Positions 21,821-34,679 of a stretch of 64,000 bases of DNA are shown here, one piece after another. The first letter of the stretch is position 1. The number at the start of each line of letters is the position of its first letter. Origin of the DNA: Rhyacichthys aspro (taxonomy: Eukaryota; Chordata; Actinopteri; Gobiiformes; Rhyacichthyidae). The DNA is taken from contig CM072166.1 of the NCBI GenBank assembly GCA_036850595.1, positions 18,950,756 to 19,014,755 on the forward strand. The letters run 5' to 3'. The notes beneath the pieces were generated by a model. The model searched no databases, was not told the origin of the DNA, and saw only the letters and a list, made by a program, of their open reading frames with translations. Position numbers and translations under genes: made by a program.

Positions 21821-22365
21821 GTGAGTGTTTGCAGTTGTTATGCGCGGCGCGTTATTTCTTACTGTGTGTGATCTGGGCTGGGACTTTACCGCAGACAGCG
21901 GTCCGCAGCACAGACCGCAGACACACGGCTGGCGTGCACGGTGCTTGCTGGAGCCGTGGTGCTGTCAGTCTCGTAGCTGAGCGGAGGCGAGCGGCCGTAG
22001 AGACTGTGTATTGGGTGGATGCGGGCGCAGTGCGGCTCAGCCTGTGCTTCTCTGAGGCTCCGGTGATTACACGGTGGTCTTATGTCTTAGTGGGTGGATG
22101 AACTGTTGCATTACATACTGCTCATGTTATCTGTAATTGAATGCACCTAAGTTTTAATTAAAAGTGAGGTAATTCCATCAGCATAAGACATTGTTAGTGG
22201 ATTATTTATGACCATATGCAATCTCTGTCACACGCTTACGTCTTGCAGTAACATAATGTCAATGCTAAAATCACGTTGTTGGGACCAACCAAACCATTTA
22301 CCCACTAGTAACTAGTACTTAATCCATTAACATTCTAAAATAAGGCAGTACATCAACTCTGTTTT

Positions 22366-22415
22366 AAATGGGTGATAACATTTTATGTATTTACATAAAA
22401 TATTATCACCCATTT
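22366..22415. repeat. 24-bp hairpin, AT-rich
   Basis: The left arm AAATGGGTGATAACATTTTA then TGTA (22366-22389) and the right arm (22392-22415) are complementary except at one position, with a 2-nt spacer. It may be a tiny palindromic repeat. No flanking duplication was identified. Confidence 0.7.
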
Positions 22416-24570
22416 TTGATTTAAAAGACAAACAAAGCTGAGATGTGCGAATATGGACAAACAGGACAAACTGTTATGTAAGTCACATTTTGGAAAATGA
22501 ATTTTCTGTAACAGAAACAGCAAGCCTCATGCAGCAGGTGGAGCTCTGACGATCGCAGTTCAGATCATTCTCTGAAGCTACCGACCGTAAATGAGTTTGT
22601 CAAGTTTGGTTTATAGGGACAGTACATGTGAGGTGAGGAGTGCACAGACTGGCTCCCATCAGGCTCTGGGCAGGAGGGTGGTGGGGGATCTGCTGGCATT
22701 GGCTTGAACCCCTGCTCTCACTGCAGAGACACTGCTGCAGAAACATGTGACCCAGAGAGCATGTTCACCAATATATCAGGAGGGCACCCACACAGAGGCT
22801 CACTGCTGAAGATGAGTGAGAGGGACCAATAACATCCATATTAAAGTTCAGACCTAGACAAATAGAAACAAACTAAGTCATGTATGACTAGTTAATGTGA
22901 TGATGAGGGAGCTGGAGACAACAATATTAGTTCACAGAGCATACATCATAGTGCTGTGTTTTACTCTCTGGCTTTCTTAGTGAACATATCTCCTGGGATC
23001 TCCTAGTGGGGACCTGTCTTAGCCTCTAAGATAGAACAGTAATGGCACCACTACTTCAGCACAATCTCAAACTCAGACTGAATGGAGGCAGAACAAGTCA
23101 ATCAGTTAGATGGTTGAAACTGTTGGTCTCAGTAATGCTACTCATTATTTTATATGAATTCAGAGTGAACTATGAAAGAGCTCACAGAGCCTTCTTTAAG
23201 ATGCATACTGTAACATTCAGCAGTGCGTGGAATTGACTTCAATCAATACAGGTTTTGCTTGAACAAGACACGATCAATAATTGCAAATTAGATGGTACTG
23301 AATGTTCACCTAATACACTATACTTTCTGTAAAGAACGATTAAGAAAATGATTACATTTTGCGCACTAATGAAGCACACTATCCCTAGAAACCGCATGAT
23401 ACTGAACCATACCCTAAAGAATCATACCGAATGAACAGTGCTGAACCACATTATATTCAACCATATCATTCAGAACCATACCAAACTGAGCCATAACGTA
23501 TTGAACAGTACCATAATATTTGTACATTTGATGTTCTATTTGTAATGGACACATCTATTACACAGCCTGTCCGTCCTAGGAGTGGATCCCTCCTTCTGTG
23601 GTTCACCCTGAGGTTTCTCTTTTTCCCCGGCTGGAGGGTCTAAAGACAGGAAGATGTTGTCTTGTACATCCTGTTTGTCAAATACAAAATGCAGCAACCT
23701 TTTGTTTTTGTGAACCCTTAGAGGCAATTGTTATTGGCTAAAGTTTTGGCTAGAGTCTGAGTAAATCACCAGACTGAGAAAAATCGGTTGCTCTTGCGTT
23801 GATTTTGTAGCCTTCAGAGCTTTAGGTGGATGTGTGTATTAAGTATTATAAATAAATGTGTTGCATGATCCATATATTGATGTAGGAGGGATCAGAGAGG
23901 AGTTTGAGGGGCCTCAGGTCATATAGAAGTGAGCATTTGGGTCATGTCTGTGATGAGGACTTGTTTAGTTCAGTTCTGTTGTGGTGAATATGTCAAGTCT
24001 CAGTAATAGAGCTGTCAGTGCAGTGCCGCTGATTGATGTGTGTGTGGTGGAGCAGGGCTTTTAGGGCCACATTACATGATATGCACCACCTCTTTTATTA
24101 TGTCATTAAGTGCATGTGCACCCACAAAGATCACACTTCACTCCATTTCTATTAGGACTGCACCAGATACTGCAAAATTATTATTATATCTGTTGTGCAA
24201 AGACAGCTTGGCTTGAACTGCAGTTATGGTAGAGTGTTCAGTGCCAAAATCAATAAAACTGGCCAGTCAGAGCGTTGAAAGAAAAAGGCAATCGCTCCTT
24301 TGTGTCCAGTGGAGAGAGGTTCTGAGCCATGTATTCCTTTGATACAATTCATAAACTTTTATTATTGCAAAGTATGATTATGAAAACATCACGTCACACC
24401 ATTATTGCTACTAAACCCAAAGGTTTTCTCTGTAATTTGCTTGTCCTTTTAAAATGTTCCCAAGTTACAAACAGATAAACACATGATCAGATTAGATACA
24501 CAACTGGCTAACACTTTAGAATAATGGTACATAAATTGCTATTAATTCATGCATGTGCTGTTCATGTATT

Positions 24571-24576
24571 ACTATT

Positions 24577-24627
<51 letters not shown>
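24571..24627. repeat. (ATT)n microsatellite
   Basis: A short TATT run passes into about 13 uninterrupted ATT units. Confidence 0.9.
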
Positions 24628-24629
<2 letters not shown>

Positions 24630-27600
24630 ATAGTGTATAGATCAAGTAGCTGTTTAAACTCTGTGTTTTAGCCATAGTCCATAATTGTGCATAGTAAACA
24701 CTGGTCAATCTCAGTCGTGTTAATCATACAGCATACTAATAAGTTAGTGATATGAAATTACAAAACCCTTTATACACAATAGTCTGGTCAGAGCCATGTT
24801 TCTTTCCAAGGGATCATGTAGAGCAGCAGTAAAAGGGGATTTTCAGTTGGTCCTTGAGCAGCCAATATGTGCCATTATCAGTTTTAGTAATGCAGCTGAC
24901 TGTCAGCAGCCATTAGCACCCACCAATGGTCTGTACTGCTCCTCAGAGATAGCAGTAGTGCATCAGTATGGCCTTTCTTCATGATCTCCTCCTGTCGTTC
25001 ATCCCTCTGTCCATTCCCCGCCTCTTGTCAGTCCTCCTCTGGTCTGCCCCACTCCCAGCTAAGTGCTCTTTGAATGCAGATCAATACGTGCTTACGTTGA
25101 CGGGTGATGCCTCAGCACAAAGCACAGCAGCATTGTGTCTTCATGCTGTCTTTTTTCCAGCACAGAACACTTATAGACCAGTGAGGGCATTTCACTCAAA
25201 CATTGTGGTGTAGAAACCATGATGATTACTGAAAGACAGAGATGCCATCACCGATCAGTTTAATTAGACTTTTTTCCCCACTAACCAAGCCCTTACAATT
25301 TAGAGCACACAGGAAAACAGTTCCATGTGTATTCCCATAAGGTAACATCAATACATTCACACAAGAAAGCCCATGAAGCATACTTAATACTTATAATAAT
25401 ATTAAAATAATGCCTTTATAATATAACAACAACAATAACAATAATAATAATTTGCAGTGATAAAATTACACATAAATGCTCTGTTTTTTGTTGTGATGCT
25501 TTAACCTGAACAACAGAAAATGACAGTTGAATGAAAGTTAAATTGAAGTATGTGGGGTCCAGTCTCTCTTACAAAGAAGTGCACTTCACAAACTGACCCA
25601 TCTCAGAGGTCACATGACCCTTTCTCTGTTCATTATTAGTCGTGTTTTATATCTGCCAAAACACTGTGGACTATGGGCACTAACTGCAGCATTGGTTTTC
25701 ACATGCTTCACTGGCAGCTCAGCTCTAAACTTTGTTGCAGCACACTGCACTTTTCACTGTTGGTCCCAACAGAGGGTACCTCTAAACTAAAAGCCTGCCA
25801 TATACTTCTGCAGCGCACTGTAGTGCTTGACGGAGCCTTTCATTGGTTATGAATACAGTTCAATCTTTGATAGAAAATGAGTGCATCCATGTTAAAGTAA
25901 TGTCCTTGGCTCCTTAGGGGCCCTGACTGAAACATGCCACAGTTATTTGCAGCTGTCTGCCTTCTGTTGGTGACTTTAAGGAAATTGTTAGCTCAATCAA
26001 AAGACCAGTGAAGTGCAGTTCAGAGGAGCTCTGTAGGAGCCAGGAACAGTTCATTATGCAGCCTGTTTGGAGCAGCTCTATTCATGTTCACACAAAAGCT
26101 GTGCCCATTGTGCCACTTCAGCAGTGGGCTACATTCATCAAGGAGTGTTGGGCCTTCCTGAGTGGCCTGTGCAGCAAAATTCTTATTAATGCTCTAGAAC
26201 TGCCATACGGCACAGTTCAGCGTAGCAGGTATGTGTGTGAAATGGAGGTCTGAGGCTGTGATTATAGTGACTGTAAAATATTTTATGCTGTCCTTTTACT
26301 CTACAGCAGTGATGCAGCAAAGTGAATGAATGTTGCAACAGGAGATAAATGCTGCTGTAGAGCCACAGACCTCCATCAGTGCCCGCACAGTCAAACTTTA
26401 TAAAACTTTAATGAGTAGCTCCCACTTTCATAAATATTACGTTCTTGCACTGCGCCACTATCCATCACAAAACTCTGGCTTCATGTCTATTTTATAGAAA
26501 ACAGAGGATCCAGTGTGGTCTGCCCTGCTCCACTCTTTCTGCTGTGTAAAAAAAACAAAACAAAGAACTCTGCTGGCTTTTAGAAATGCTTAAAGTAGCA
26601 TGGCGGACAATTATATTTGAGGAATTTTATGTTTTTGTTGCTTGGACAGAAAATGTCTTCTTTCTCAGTTCACACTGTGGTGAAGTAGAATGCACTGTAG
26701 ACAAGGTAGGCACCGTTCACAAAGCTTTTTCTAATAGAGAAATGATGGGCTTTTGTAGCAGAGTCACTTTTTTGCTCAGCCGTTGGAATCTTTCTTATGG
26801 CAGAAATGTATACACTGCACAGTTCGATTATCTCCCAACCTTTGGGTCAGAGGAAAACAGCAGCAGACTTCTGAACAGCGTGGCTGTACTTTTGCACTGG
26901 GAGTGTGTGTACAGTGTGTGCTCAGATCTGCAACTGCTGATCAAGTAGATTTCTATGATTATTGTAGAAGAGCAGTGACTGCATCAAGATCAAAGAAGGT
27001 TTAGGGGAAATAGTCCTCGTCTCAAAGAGAAGGGGCTCTCCTTTACTCAGACAGTAGGTGCTGAACTGCCTTTGGAAATTTACATTTGTTGTTTATATAC
27101 ATGTTCTACTAAGTATTATCACAAAACTGTTTGAATGCCCATTTAAACATAAGAAACATGATGTGCTTTTACCTTTAATGTGAACCATGCATTTACAAAT
27201 TTTACAATGCCAATCATCTCCAGAGTTGTCTTCTTAAAAGCTTCAACTTCCCATAGAAATTACAGACAATTTCTTAAGCAGGACAGCGCGCGCCCAGACA
27301 CACGTACACACACACACAAACACACACACATGCATGTGAACATTAGAAGTTAGCAGTTTCAAGCATTAACTGATCTCACATCACAGCAGTCCTATCTGCA
27401 CATAAGCTTTGCTCTGCGCTAAATTAGCTCCGCAATAGTTCTGTCTCAATAAATCACACTGGGCCCTAAATGAGTTTATTTGTATTTATTACACCTTGTA
27501 CTTTGAAGGCCTCAATAAAAACGCCATATTTGTTAAGAAAATGTGCAAAACACAATCCCCAGTGCACATGCTCAGTTAAACAGTCAATGAGTAATTTTCC

Positions 27601-27827
27601 ATGTGTTTAAGTTCAAACATAGCTTTAGTAAAGTGTAGTTTACATGTGACACAAGCTTTATTTCATCTCAAAGTCCTAGTCTCTGCTCTCTCGTGGAGAG
27701 TGCCTTTAATGCTAAAGCTGCTTTGAAGGTGACCTTTAAGAGGTTCAAACACTCGACAGACCCAAGTGAGAGTAAAGCTTCTTTCAGCAGTTTCATGTTG
27801 GAATCAGTTATTAATGCTATTTATTAA

Positions 27828-28219
27828 AAGGAACCCTGACTATTAGCACTTGTTGGCCTTAATACGTTGTTAATGTCTTATTCTAATAAAACTCCTAACT
27901 ACTTTAAAAATCATACATGTTTACTACCTATTTTAACCTACGGAAGGCACTCTCTCTTCTTCATCAATCAGATCATTTTCAGGTGTATTTTGAGTAATTT
28001 CTTCATTATTATTCTTTGTCAGTGCACTTGGGTTTAAATTGGAATAGCTGAACGGAAGATATTGTTTATTTGTAGCCTACAGCTAGCAGACTTCTATGAG
28101 AGATTGAGACCGCAACCTTAGGACGTCATTAGTCAGAATGCACTGCAACATAAACAACAATGATGGCAAACAACAAACGAATTTTTGGAAATTAAAAAAA
28201 GTTCGGAGTTCCCTTTAAA
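27828..28219. repeat. probable MITE with AAAGG(G)AAC ends
   Basis: The left end AAAGGAACCCTGACT and the right end AGTTCGGAGTTCCCTTT are imperfect inverted repeats of a type common in fish MITEs (AAAGGGAACTCCGA). There is no ORF, and the flanking duplication is not clear. Confidence 0.4.
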
Positions 28220-28620
28220 GCAACACAAAGTGCAACTTTTCAGGATTTGCCGTAGTTACTCCACTATTTCACTTAAAGTTAAAGTTGGATGAGTTTGTGC
28301 AGCACATTTGATGGGTAGCTGTGATTTGAATGACAGGTCTAAAGAATCAATTAGAATATATACACATGATCAAATTGTCAGGGTCAGGGGTATAACCTGA
28401 AGAAACCAACCAGAGACAAACCCCAGGTCAAATGACAATCACAATTTAGCAATCTACATACTCACTCATATTTCTGGTGCCCTGCAAAGCAGAAGTAAAC
28501 TCTTACACAACTTATACAAAGATAATAATAATCATAATCATAAAAAAAATGTTTAATTGATTATAAAAACAAAGAGGCTACCAACTAGGCACATTACAAT
28601 CATTCTTACTTAGTGTTATA

Positions 28621-29237
28621 CAGTGGTCCCTCGTTTATCACGGGGGTTATGTTCCAAAAATAACCCGCAATAGGCGAAATCCGCGAAGTAGCCAGCTTTA
28701 TTTTTTACAATTATTATATATGTTTTAAGGCTGTAAAACCCTTCACCACACACTTTATACACTTTTCTCAGACAGGCATTAACATTTTCTTACATTCCTC
28801 TCTTGTTTAAACACTCAGTTCAAACCTTAGCATCTTCCTCTGCCTTTTGGGTGTGACCGCAGGAGCCTTTGTCGGTGCAGTACGTTTCGTCGACTTTGTG
28901 GGTTTTGTCGGGGAGAAAACTTGCAAACATACAGCACTTCAGAGTCACACTGCTAGCGATCGAACATTTATGAAAATTTGTCAAGCCGAACGCATTCTGT
29001 ACTGTATTGGAGACACGGCACGGAGGAGATTGATTGACAATGGTCTACAGTCTCTTAGCCAATCAGGATGCAAAACACAATGCACGAGTTCTCCCTTAGC
29101 CAATCAGGACGCAGAACACAATGCGCGTTCATACGCTATAAAAAAAAAAAAAAAAAAAGCATGCAAAATTGCACTAAAAAAATCTGCGAAAAAGCGAGGC
29201 TGTGAAAGGTGAACCGCGTTATAGCGAGGGACAACTG
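28621..29237. mobile_element. Tigger/pogo-like MITE, copy 2 (inverted)
   Basis: It is the same family as 18039-18652 but in the opposite orientation, with ends CAGTGGTCCCTCG...CGAGGGACAACTG and TA flanks at 28619-28620 and 29238-29239. The transposase N-terminal relic is found on the minus strand at about 28810-28900. Length and interior match copy 1 closely. Confidence 0.82.
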
Positions 29238-29637
29238 TATTGGCATTACGTATTTCTCCTTTACATTCCTCCACCCTGAAAGTTTCAGTGTCCTGCACCA
29301 AAAAATGGAAAAGTGGACAGTTGTGTTGATTCAGGGAGATGGTAATGTGGCCTGTCACAGGGTGCAGTCTGCTGATTCAAATGAATTGACTTTCTAAAGA
29401 GAGGTTATTCTTACTTTTTGTGTCAAAATACCATCAAAATATCATGCAGGCTTAAATAGTTACAAGGCTAGGGATTTAATGTACTGTTACTTTTAAAAGC
29501 AGTTTTCATCCAGTGTGCATTTACTCCAGCAGTGTTCAGACCTGTTTGTTTTGTGAAAATAGAAATAGAAACTGGTCATTTATAGAAGGGAATTACATGG
29601 TGTCTGTGTGAAAATGTGTAAAAATTCTTGTTCTTGT

Positions 29638-29771
29638 GATCCATCCATCATCTTCCTCCTCTGATCTTGGGCCGGATCGTGGCGGGCAATGGCCTAAGCA
29701 GAGGGGTAGACTTCCTCCTGCTCCTCTGGTGGAATACCGAGTCCTCCCTATGCCATCTGAGAGACATAGGG
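29638..29771 (-). mobile_element. 5'-truncated Rex3/RTE 3' end
   Basis: ATCCATCCATC followed by GGGCCGGATCGTGGCGGGCA and a decayed CCTCTGGTGGAATACCGAG block matches the 3' end of the Rex3 element at 53036-53200. It is a dead fragment of minus-strand sense. Confidence 0.75.
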
Positions 29772-30711
29772 TATGGCCTCAATCTAGGGTCAGCTTAAAC
29801 ATAAACCGAAAAAAAAAATTAAATGACTTGGAACTGTAACCAAAGAAAAAATAATTATAAAAATAAAAAATAGAATTGTAACTGTAACTCTACAACCATA
29901 AACAAAGAAAATATTTTTATTAAAAAATATAAACCACTTTTTTGCTTCATTCCCTCTGTTTTTTCAATTTCAAAGTTATGGTTACTATTCATTTTTTCAT
30001 CATTGTTTCTGAGCAGTCCTGACCCTGTTTTTACAGGGGACAGGCTCAATACCCATTGGCTGAAGTGACAGGAAGTTGTGCCAAAGCGGCTTAGGCATAC
30101 CTGCTCAGAAGGGAACTTGCACGACTCGCTGCTCGGCTTTACTTTGAGGAACTAACCCTATCATCCGGGTTTGCAGGACAGGGGGATGTGCCCTGCCCGC
30201 TGTCACCGAGCTGGTAGAGTGGTGGACAGCTGCGGAGGAGTCAGAAAATGCAACGTGAACTACAGGACTTCAAAAGTCCCGGTGCATTAAACTCCTTCTC
30301 TACAGCCTGTCCGCCGCTCCTCTGTGCTCTGGGGATAGAAGCCCCTCCTTCCTTGTTCTCCCCGGAGTCACAGATATCAGTCTTCAGCTATTTCACTTCT
30401 GAGCGGCGCCTGATCCGCTGTGGCCCAACTTCCTGTCACTTCAGCCAATAGTCATTGGGCGTTTCATTAAAAAAAACGAATCGTAACCGTAACTTGTGAA
30501 TTGAAAACACAGAGGGAAAGCAGCAAAAAGTTGGTTTATATTTTTAAAAACATTTTTTACATTTATGAAAATATTTTCTTTGTTTACGGTTGTAGAGTTA
30601 CAGTCCTGGTTTTTATTTTTATAGTTATTTTTTCTTTGGTTACAGTCCCAAGTCTACATTTACAATTTTTTTTTATGTTTAGGTTCAAGCTGACCCTAGA
30701 TTGACGCCATA
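29772..30711. mobile_element. foldback element with long inverted arms
   Basis: The left arm starts TATGGCCTCAATCTAGGGTC and the right arm ends GACCCTAGATTGACGCCATA. Inner complementary blocks continue inward, for example TTGGCTGAAGTGACAGGAAG (30057 onward) against its complement at about 30430-30450. The arms are several hundred bases each, imperfect, with an unpaired centre around 30125-30390. No transposase is seen. It is a foldback or long-TIR non-autonomous element of unknown superfamily. Confidence 0.7.
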
Positions 30712-30714
30712 ATA

Positions 30715-31201
30715 GGGTGTGTTCACACCTGCCATGTTTGGTGCAGTTCAAACGGACTCTGGTGTGGTTGGTCTGTTGGATAAATGTGAATGCTACAAAA
30801 TGGAGGTCTTGGAACGATTCCAAGTGGACTCTGGTGCGGTTCGATTGAAATGTGAATGCCAGGTGAACCACAGACAAGCCCAAGCAAGAAGATTGTCATA
30901 AATTGGCAAGAGTGCAATAAAACGTTCCAAAACCGTACTGTCCAACTAAAAAACTGGGCACAGGGCAAAAATAAAGCACTGAGGGAGGTAAAAGGCAATG
31001 CTAAAATGCCTTATTAGCATTTGGTCTAACAGTACCATCTAGTTTGTTTCTTAAAAAGGCATATTTGTTGTGTTTGGTCTGCATTAAAAAAGCTGTGAAC
31101 GCTTGGTGGACCAGGGCTTTTTGCTGATAGATCGAATTAAATAGATCATTTCCTGTTTTAGGTGTGAACTAATGAAGCGGAGAACAAGTGTGAACGCACC
31201 C
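30715..31201. mobile_element. MITE with GGGTGYGTTCACAC ends
   Basis: The left end GGGTGTGTTCACAC and the right end GTGTGAACGCACCC are 14-bp inverted repeats with one mismatch. ATA lies directly outside each end (30712-30714 and 31202-31204), consistent with a 3-bp duplication as in PIF/Harbinger-like elements. It starts three bases after the foldback element ends. Confidence 0.7.
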
Positions 31202-31204
31202 ATA

Positions 31205-31659
31205 GTGCCTCCAGACTGTCCTGGGTCGCCTGCGGGCCTCCTGTGGTCATGTGGTCAAAACCAAAAGCTCAGTACAAAAAAACCTAAAGCTAAGTACTGA
31301 AACTAATTATTAGGGAAAATTTTGACTCTACTTTCTACTGCATTTCCATTAAAAGCCAAGCCTGTGACTCAACCTGACAATGGGGTAGCTTTGAAAATGA
31401 TTCTCCAAACATGGATACTGGATGTACTCATTAGCTCTTTGTCACTGGACACAGCGTCTATCCCCGAGCTGTTGCTGGGGCTGATGTAACATCACTTTGT
31501 TAGTACTGAACTGATCACGTCCTCCTCTGTTCATGTGGACATGTCTGTGAAGGTTTGACAACATCATCTGGAAGAATAACTCTTGGAACAATTCTGACTC
31601 CACCTGCCTCTAGAAGTTTGACTGTAGTCTCTTTGTACCCAGTGGTCTTCCTTAGTGGT
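31205..31659 (+). other. RYR2 intron sequence, nothing recognised
   Basis: No gene or repeat boundary was identified in this stretch. Confidence 0.5.
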
Positions 31660-31808
31660 CCTCCTCTGTTGTCCTCCTCTGTTGTCCTCCTCTATTGTCC
31701 TCCTCTGTTGTCCTCCTCTGTTGTCCTCTTCTGGTGTCCTCCTCTGTTGTCCTCCCCGTTGTCCTCTATTGTCCTCCATTGTCCTCCTCTGTTGTCCTCC
31801 TCTGTTGT
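31660..31808. repeat. 13-bp minisatellite
   Basis: About ten units of GTCCTCCTCTGTT run with occasional shortened or substituted units. The open frames over it are artefacts of the repeat. Confidence 0.85.
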
Positions 31809-32300
31809 AAATTAGATGGCCCGGTGTGCTTTCTGAGACACCACAGCTTCACTCATATGCTGCCACTCCTCACTGCAGTGCTCTTATGTAATCTGATTGA
31901 TCAGAGCGGAATGTTCCAGCAGCAGAAAGAGACCAGGGGGGAAAATGAAAAAGGTGCACAGCTCAGATGACAGGCCAAGACTGGGAAGGCGTCTGCACAG
32001 ACAACAGATGCGACTGCATAGCCGACTGCACAGGCGATAGGCCAAGAGTGAACAGCATATAGTTCAAATAGTTAGTTAATAAATACTTCATATTCTTTTG
32101 AAATATGTAGGTAAAAAATAAACTTACTATCTATATTATTACTCTCCGGGCCAAGACCAGCAGACTGAAGAAGGAAACTCAACTCTCTCCCAGCTCTGGC
32201 TTCCCTCCCCCTTCTGCCCCCTGCACACACAAACTCTTGTCTCTGACACCCACCCCCAGCTCCCCCCATGAACACTGAACTTTGACCCTTCAGGAACTGT

Positions 32301-32303
<3 letters not shown>

Positions 32304-32388
<85 letters not shown>

Positions 32389-32389
32389 T
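32304..32389. repeat. (CA)n microsatellite
   Basis: An uninterrupted CA run of about 43 units. Confidence 0.95.
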
Positions 32390-33260
32390 AGCATGCCCTT
32401 ACTTTCTGTTTCTTCTTACATTGCACTATTTTCTACTTATTGTATTTGTACTTGTATGCACCAAGGGAAGCGAGTAACATAATTTCAGTTCTCTGTATGT
32501 GCTGAACATGTGGCAGAATTGATAATAAAGTAGACTTTGACTTTTTTCAATAGGGTTATTTTTATTTAAATATAAACATGAACCAGGACTCCAGACTCAC
32601 TTCCACTGGTCTCAGTTTTTCATTCCAGTGCAGCTGCTCCACCTGATTGAAGCTGTTCATTTGACACTTCAAATGTGAATGCGAGATTCATGAAATAATG
32701 CCTTACTAGTACTCAGTTGGCTGCTCTCCTATGTCATTTTTAAAGAAAAATGCAATCTTCAGATAAAGTTTTCCCCTCCTTATGTGACCCTCATGCTGCC
32801 GCAGCGGCCTACATACGGTGAGCCGGTCTGCTGTGAATAATGGGCTCTATGCAGTGCCTCATACATCATGTTGCTGTGGATGGAGGGCTCCAAAGGCAGA
32901 CTATCTGGAGCACTATCTATGGCTGTGAAAGAGGACAAAGTGACAGGTAGCTGCTGCTCTGCTGCAGTCTGCTCCAGTCTCAGGGCGTTGTATGCTGTGG
33001 CCTCTCAAACAAAGCTCAGAAAACTTTCTTTAAGTGTCCCATATAGAAACTCTGCAGTGCGGCTCCTCTGCAGTGGGACTCCTAAAACAATGCCACAACC
33101 TTGTACTTAAGATAAAACTTGCTGACTTTCCACCAACATGGTGTTATGGTTTAGTGAAGCAGGGTTTGGAACTGCAGCCAGTAAACAGAGTGAATAGTTT
33201 CTCCTTTTAGTGACAGTCCTACTGACTTGGTCCCCAAGCTGGATGGTGTGGACCGTTTCG
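32390..33260 (+). other. RYR2 intron sequence, nothing recognised
   Basis: No domain-bearing ORF, RNA gene or clear transposon end is seen. Confidence 0.45.
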
Positions 33261-33263
33261 CCT

Positions 33264-33872
33264 CGTTTCCACTGTGGGGTACGGTACAGGTCGGTTCAGT
33301 ATGGGATAGTTTGGTGCGGGTAACCCCTGTAGAGGCTTGTGTTTCTCCTGGGTCCAGAGAGACATCTGATACGTAAACAATGACGTCATTGAGGTGCCAT
33401 AAAAGTTGTGTCTCCATTTGAGATGTAAAATGTATTTAAAGCAAACTTTTTAACCTTGAGTGCATTGTCAATATTTGATAAAAAGAAGAGAGTAAACCTT
33501 TATGTGTAGCAGTGACAGGCTGGAGATACAGCTGCTCCAGTAAATATTTAACTGTTTCTGGTTATTGCTATTACTACTGAATACTATTACTATTTCCAGC
33601 TTTCAGGACATTAAATTCATAGACCTGTGCAAATTTACAACCATTTAAGGACTTATTATCATAGGCAACATAGGTTCTGCTTGTGTTTAATCAATGCAGT
33701 TTATACAATTTTAAATTCATGAAGCAAGAGCCATTCAATGCTGACTCTGTTTAAAACCAGCAACAGCTGTTGATAATGAGCACTAGCTTTGTTGTGGTGC
33801 GCGGTGTGTTTCTGTTTGAATAAGATGTTTGTCATTTGGGGACTTGGGACTCCCTTTGGTAATGGAAACACG
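33264..33872. repeat. possible MITE with CGTTTCCA ends
   Basis: CGTTTCCACTGTGGGGTACG at the left and TAATGGAAACACG at the right give short imperfect inverted ends. The GGTACGGTACAGGTCGGTT text next to the left end is common in fish repeats. The boundaries are tentative and no duplication was found. Confidence 0.35.
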
Positions 33873-34214
33873 TCAGAATTTATTGATGAAGTTAGTTAGT
33901 AGAATTACTCACAAAGATCTGTTTATATTTTTATGAAATCTGTTTTTCACACACTGCAGAGCTGTGCAGGGCGTAATTCCTAATTATTTCTCAAAATGTA
34001 ATTGCCCGCAAATTGAATCAAAATTTAGACTAATACTATTCAGTGTTGGTCAACATTGTTCTGCTAACAGTGGTCAGCCTCCGGCCAGAGCTTTTCTCCT
34101 TCAAACAACACTGCACAGTTCAGTGATTATGGCCTTTTATTTGTGAAACATTCACCACTCACATAGCCCCTTCGTTATATAATTTTAAACTCCTTTATTC
34201 CTCATACTGCAGAT

Positions 34215-34285
34215 CCTGTCGGGGGGTGCAGGAACCCACTGCCTTCTACTGTGATGCAGGAGTGCTAACCCCTGCACCGTACAAG
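34215..34285 (-). repeat. degraded tRNA-like SINE head
   Basis: The minus strand reads GGGGTTAGCACTCCTGCATC and later AGTGGGTTCCTGCACC. This resembles the A-box and B-box regions of the fish repeat with GTTAGCACTGTCGCCTCAC...GGGTTCGATTCC. It is too degraded to be an active tRNA gene. Confidence 0.3.
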
Positions 34286-34679
34286 TTTTATCAATTTGTC
34301 GTCAACATGATATTTCTAGTATATCCCTCAAACAGAACAGTTGCAGTGAAGTGAACAAGTGATATAGCTGCCCCAGTGAGTAGGTCACACTGACCTCAAA
34401 CTGACAGAGGTCAATGCTGTGGTTCAGGAGCTTTACAGTTGCATACAGCTGTGATGTGTGGAATTTGTTTTGCAGTGTGGCTCCACCCAGGGCACAAGGT
34501 TCATAGTGATGATGCCTGTGATGGTTCTCAAAATAAATCAAAGTCAAAGTCAGTCCCCTTTGGTTTCACTGGACACTTTCTTTCTGCTGTCATATGAGCT
34601 ACCTTACTGTGAATTTTTTGTGTTTTTGTTGTTGTTTTGATTAATTTAGTTGTAAAGTTATCATATCACTCTGTCTTTT

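Larger units (their letters stand above)
21821..27827 (+). other. RYR2: RYR2 intron 1, mostly unique sequence
   Basis: No exon, RNA gene or full transposon is seen. The first 200 bp remain CpG-rich. A 50-bp near-perfect hairpin lies at 22366-22415 and an ATT microsatellite at about 24571-24627. The low repeat density and lack of ORFs with domains contrast with the rest of the intron. Conserved regulatory elements could be present but cannot be recognised without alignment. Confidence 0.55.

Noticed and set aside
31555..31970. Frames over CCTCCTCTGTT repeats
   Set aside because: They are artefacts of the 13-bp minisatellite.
32139..32482. Open frames of repeated Cys-Val or Thr-His
   Set aside because: They are translations of the CA microsatellite. 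The same applies at 48312-48751.
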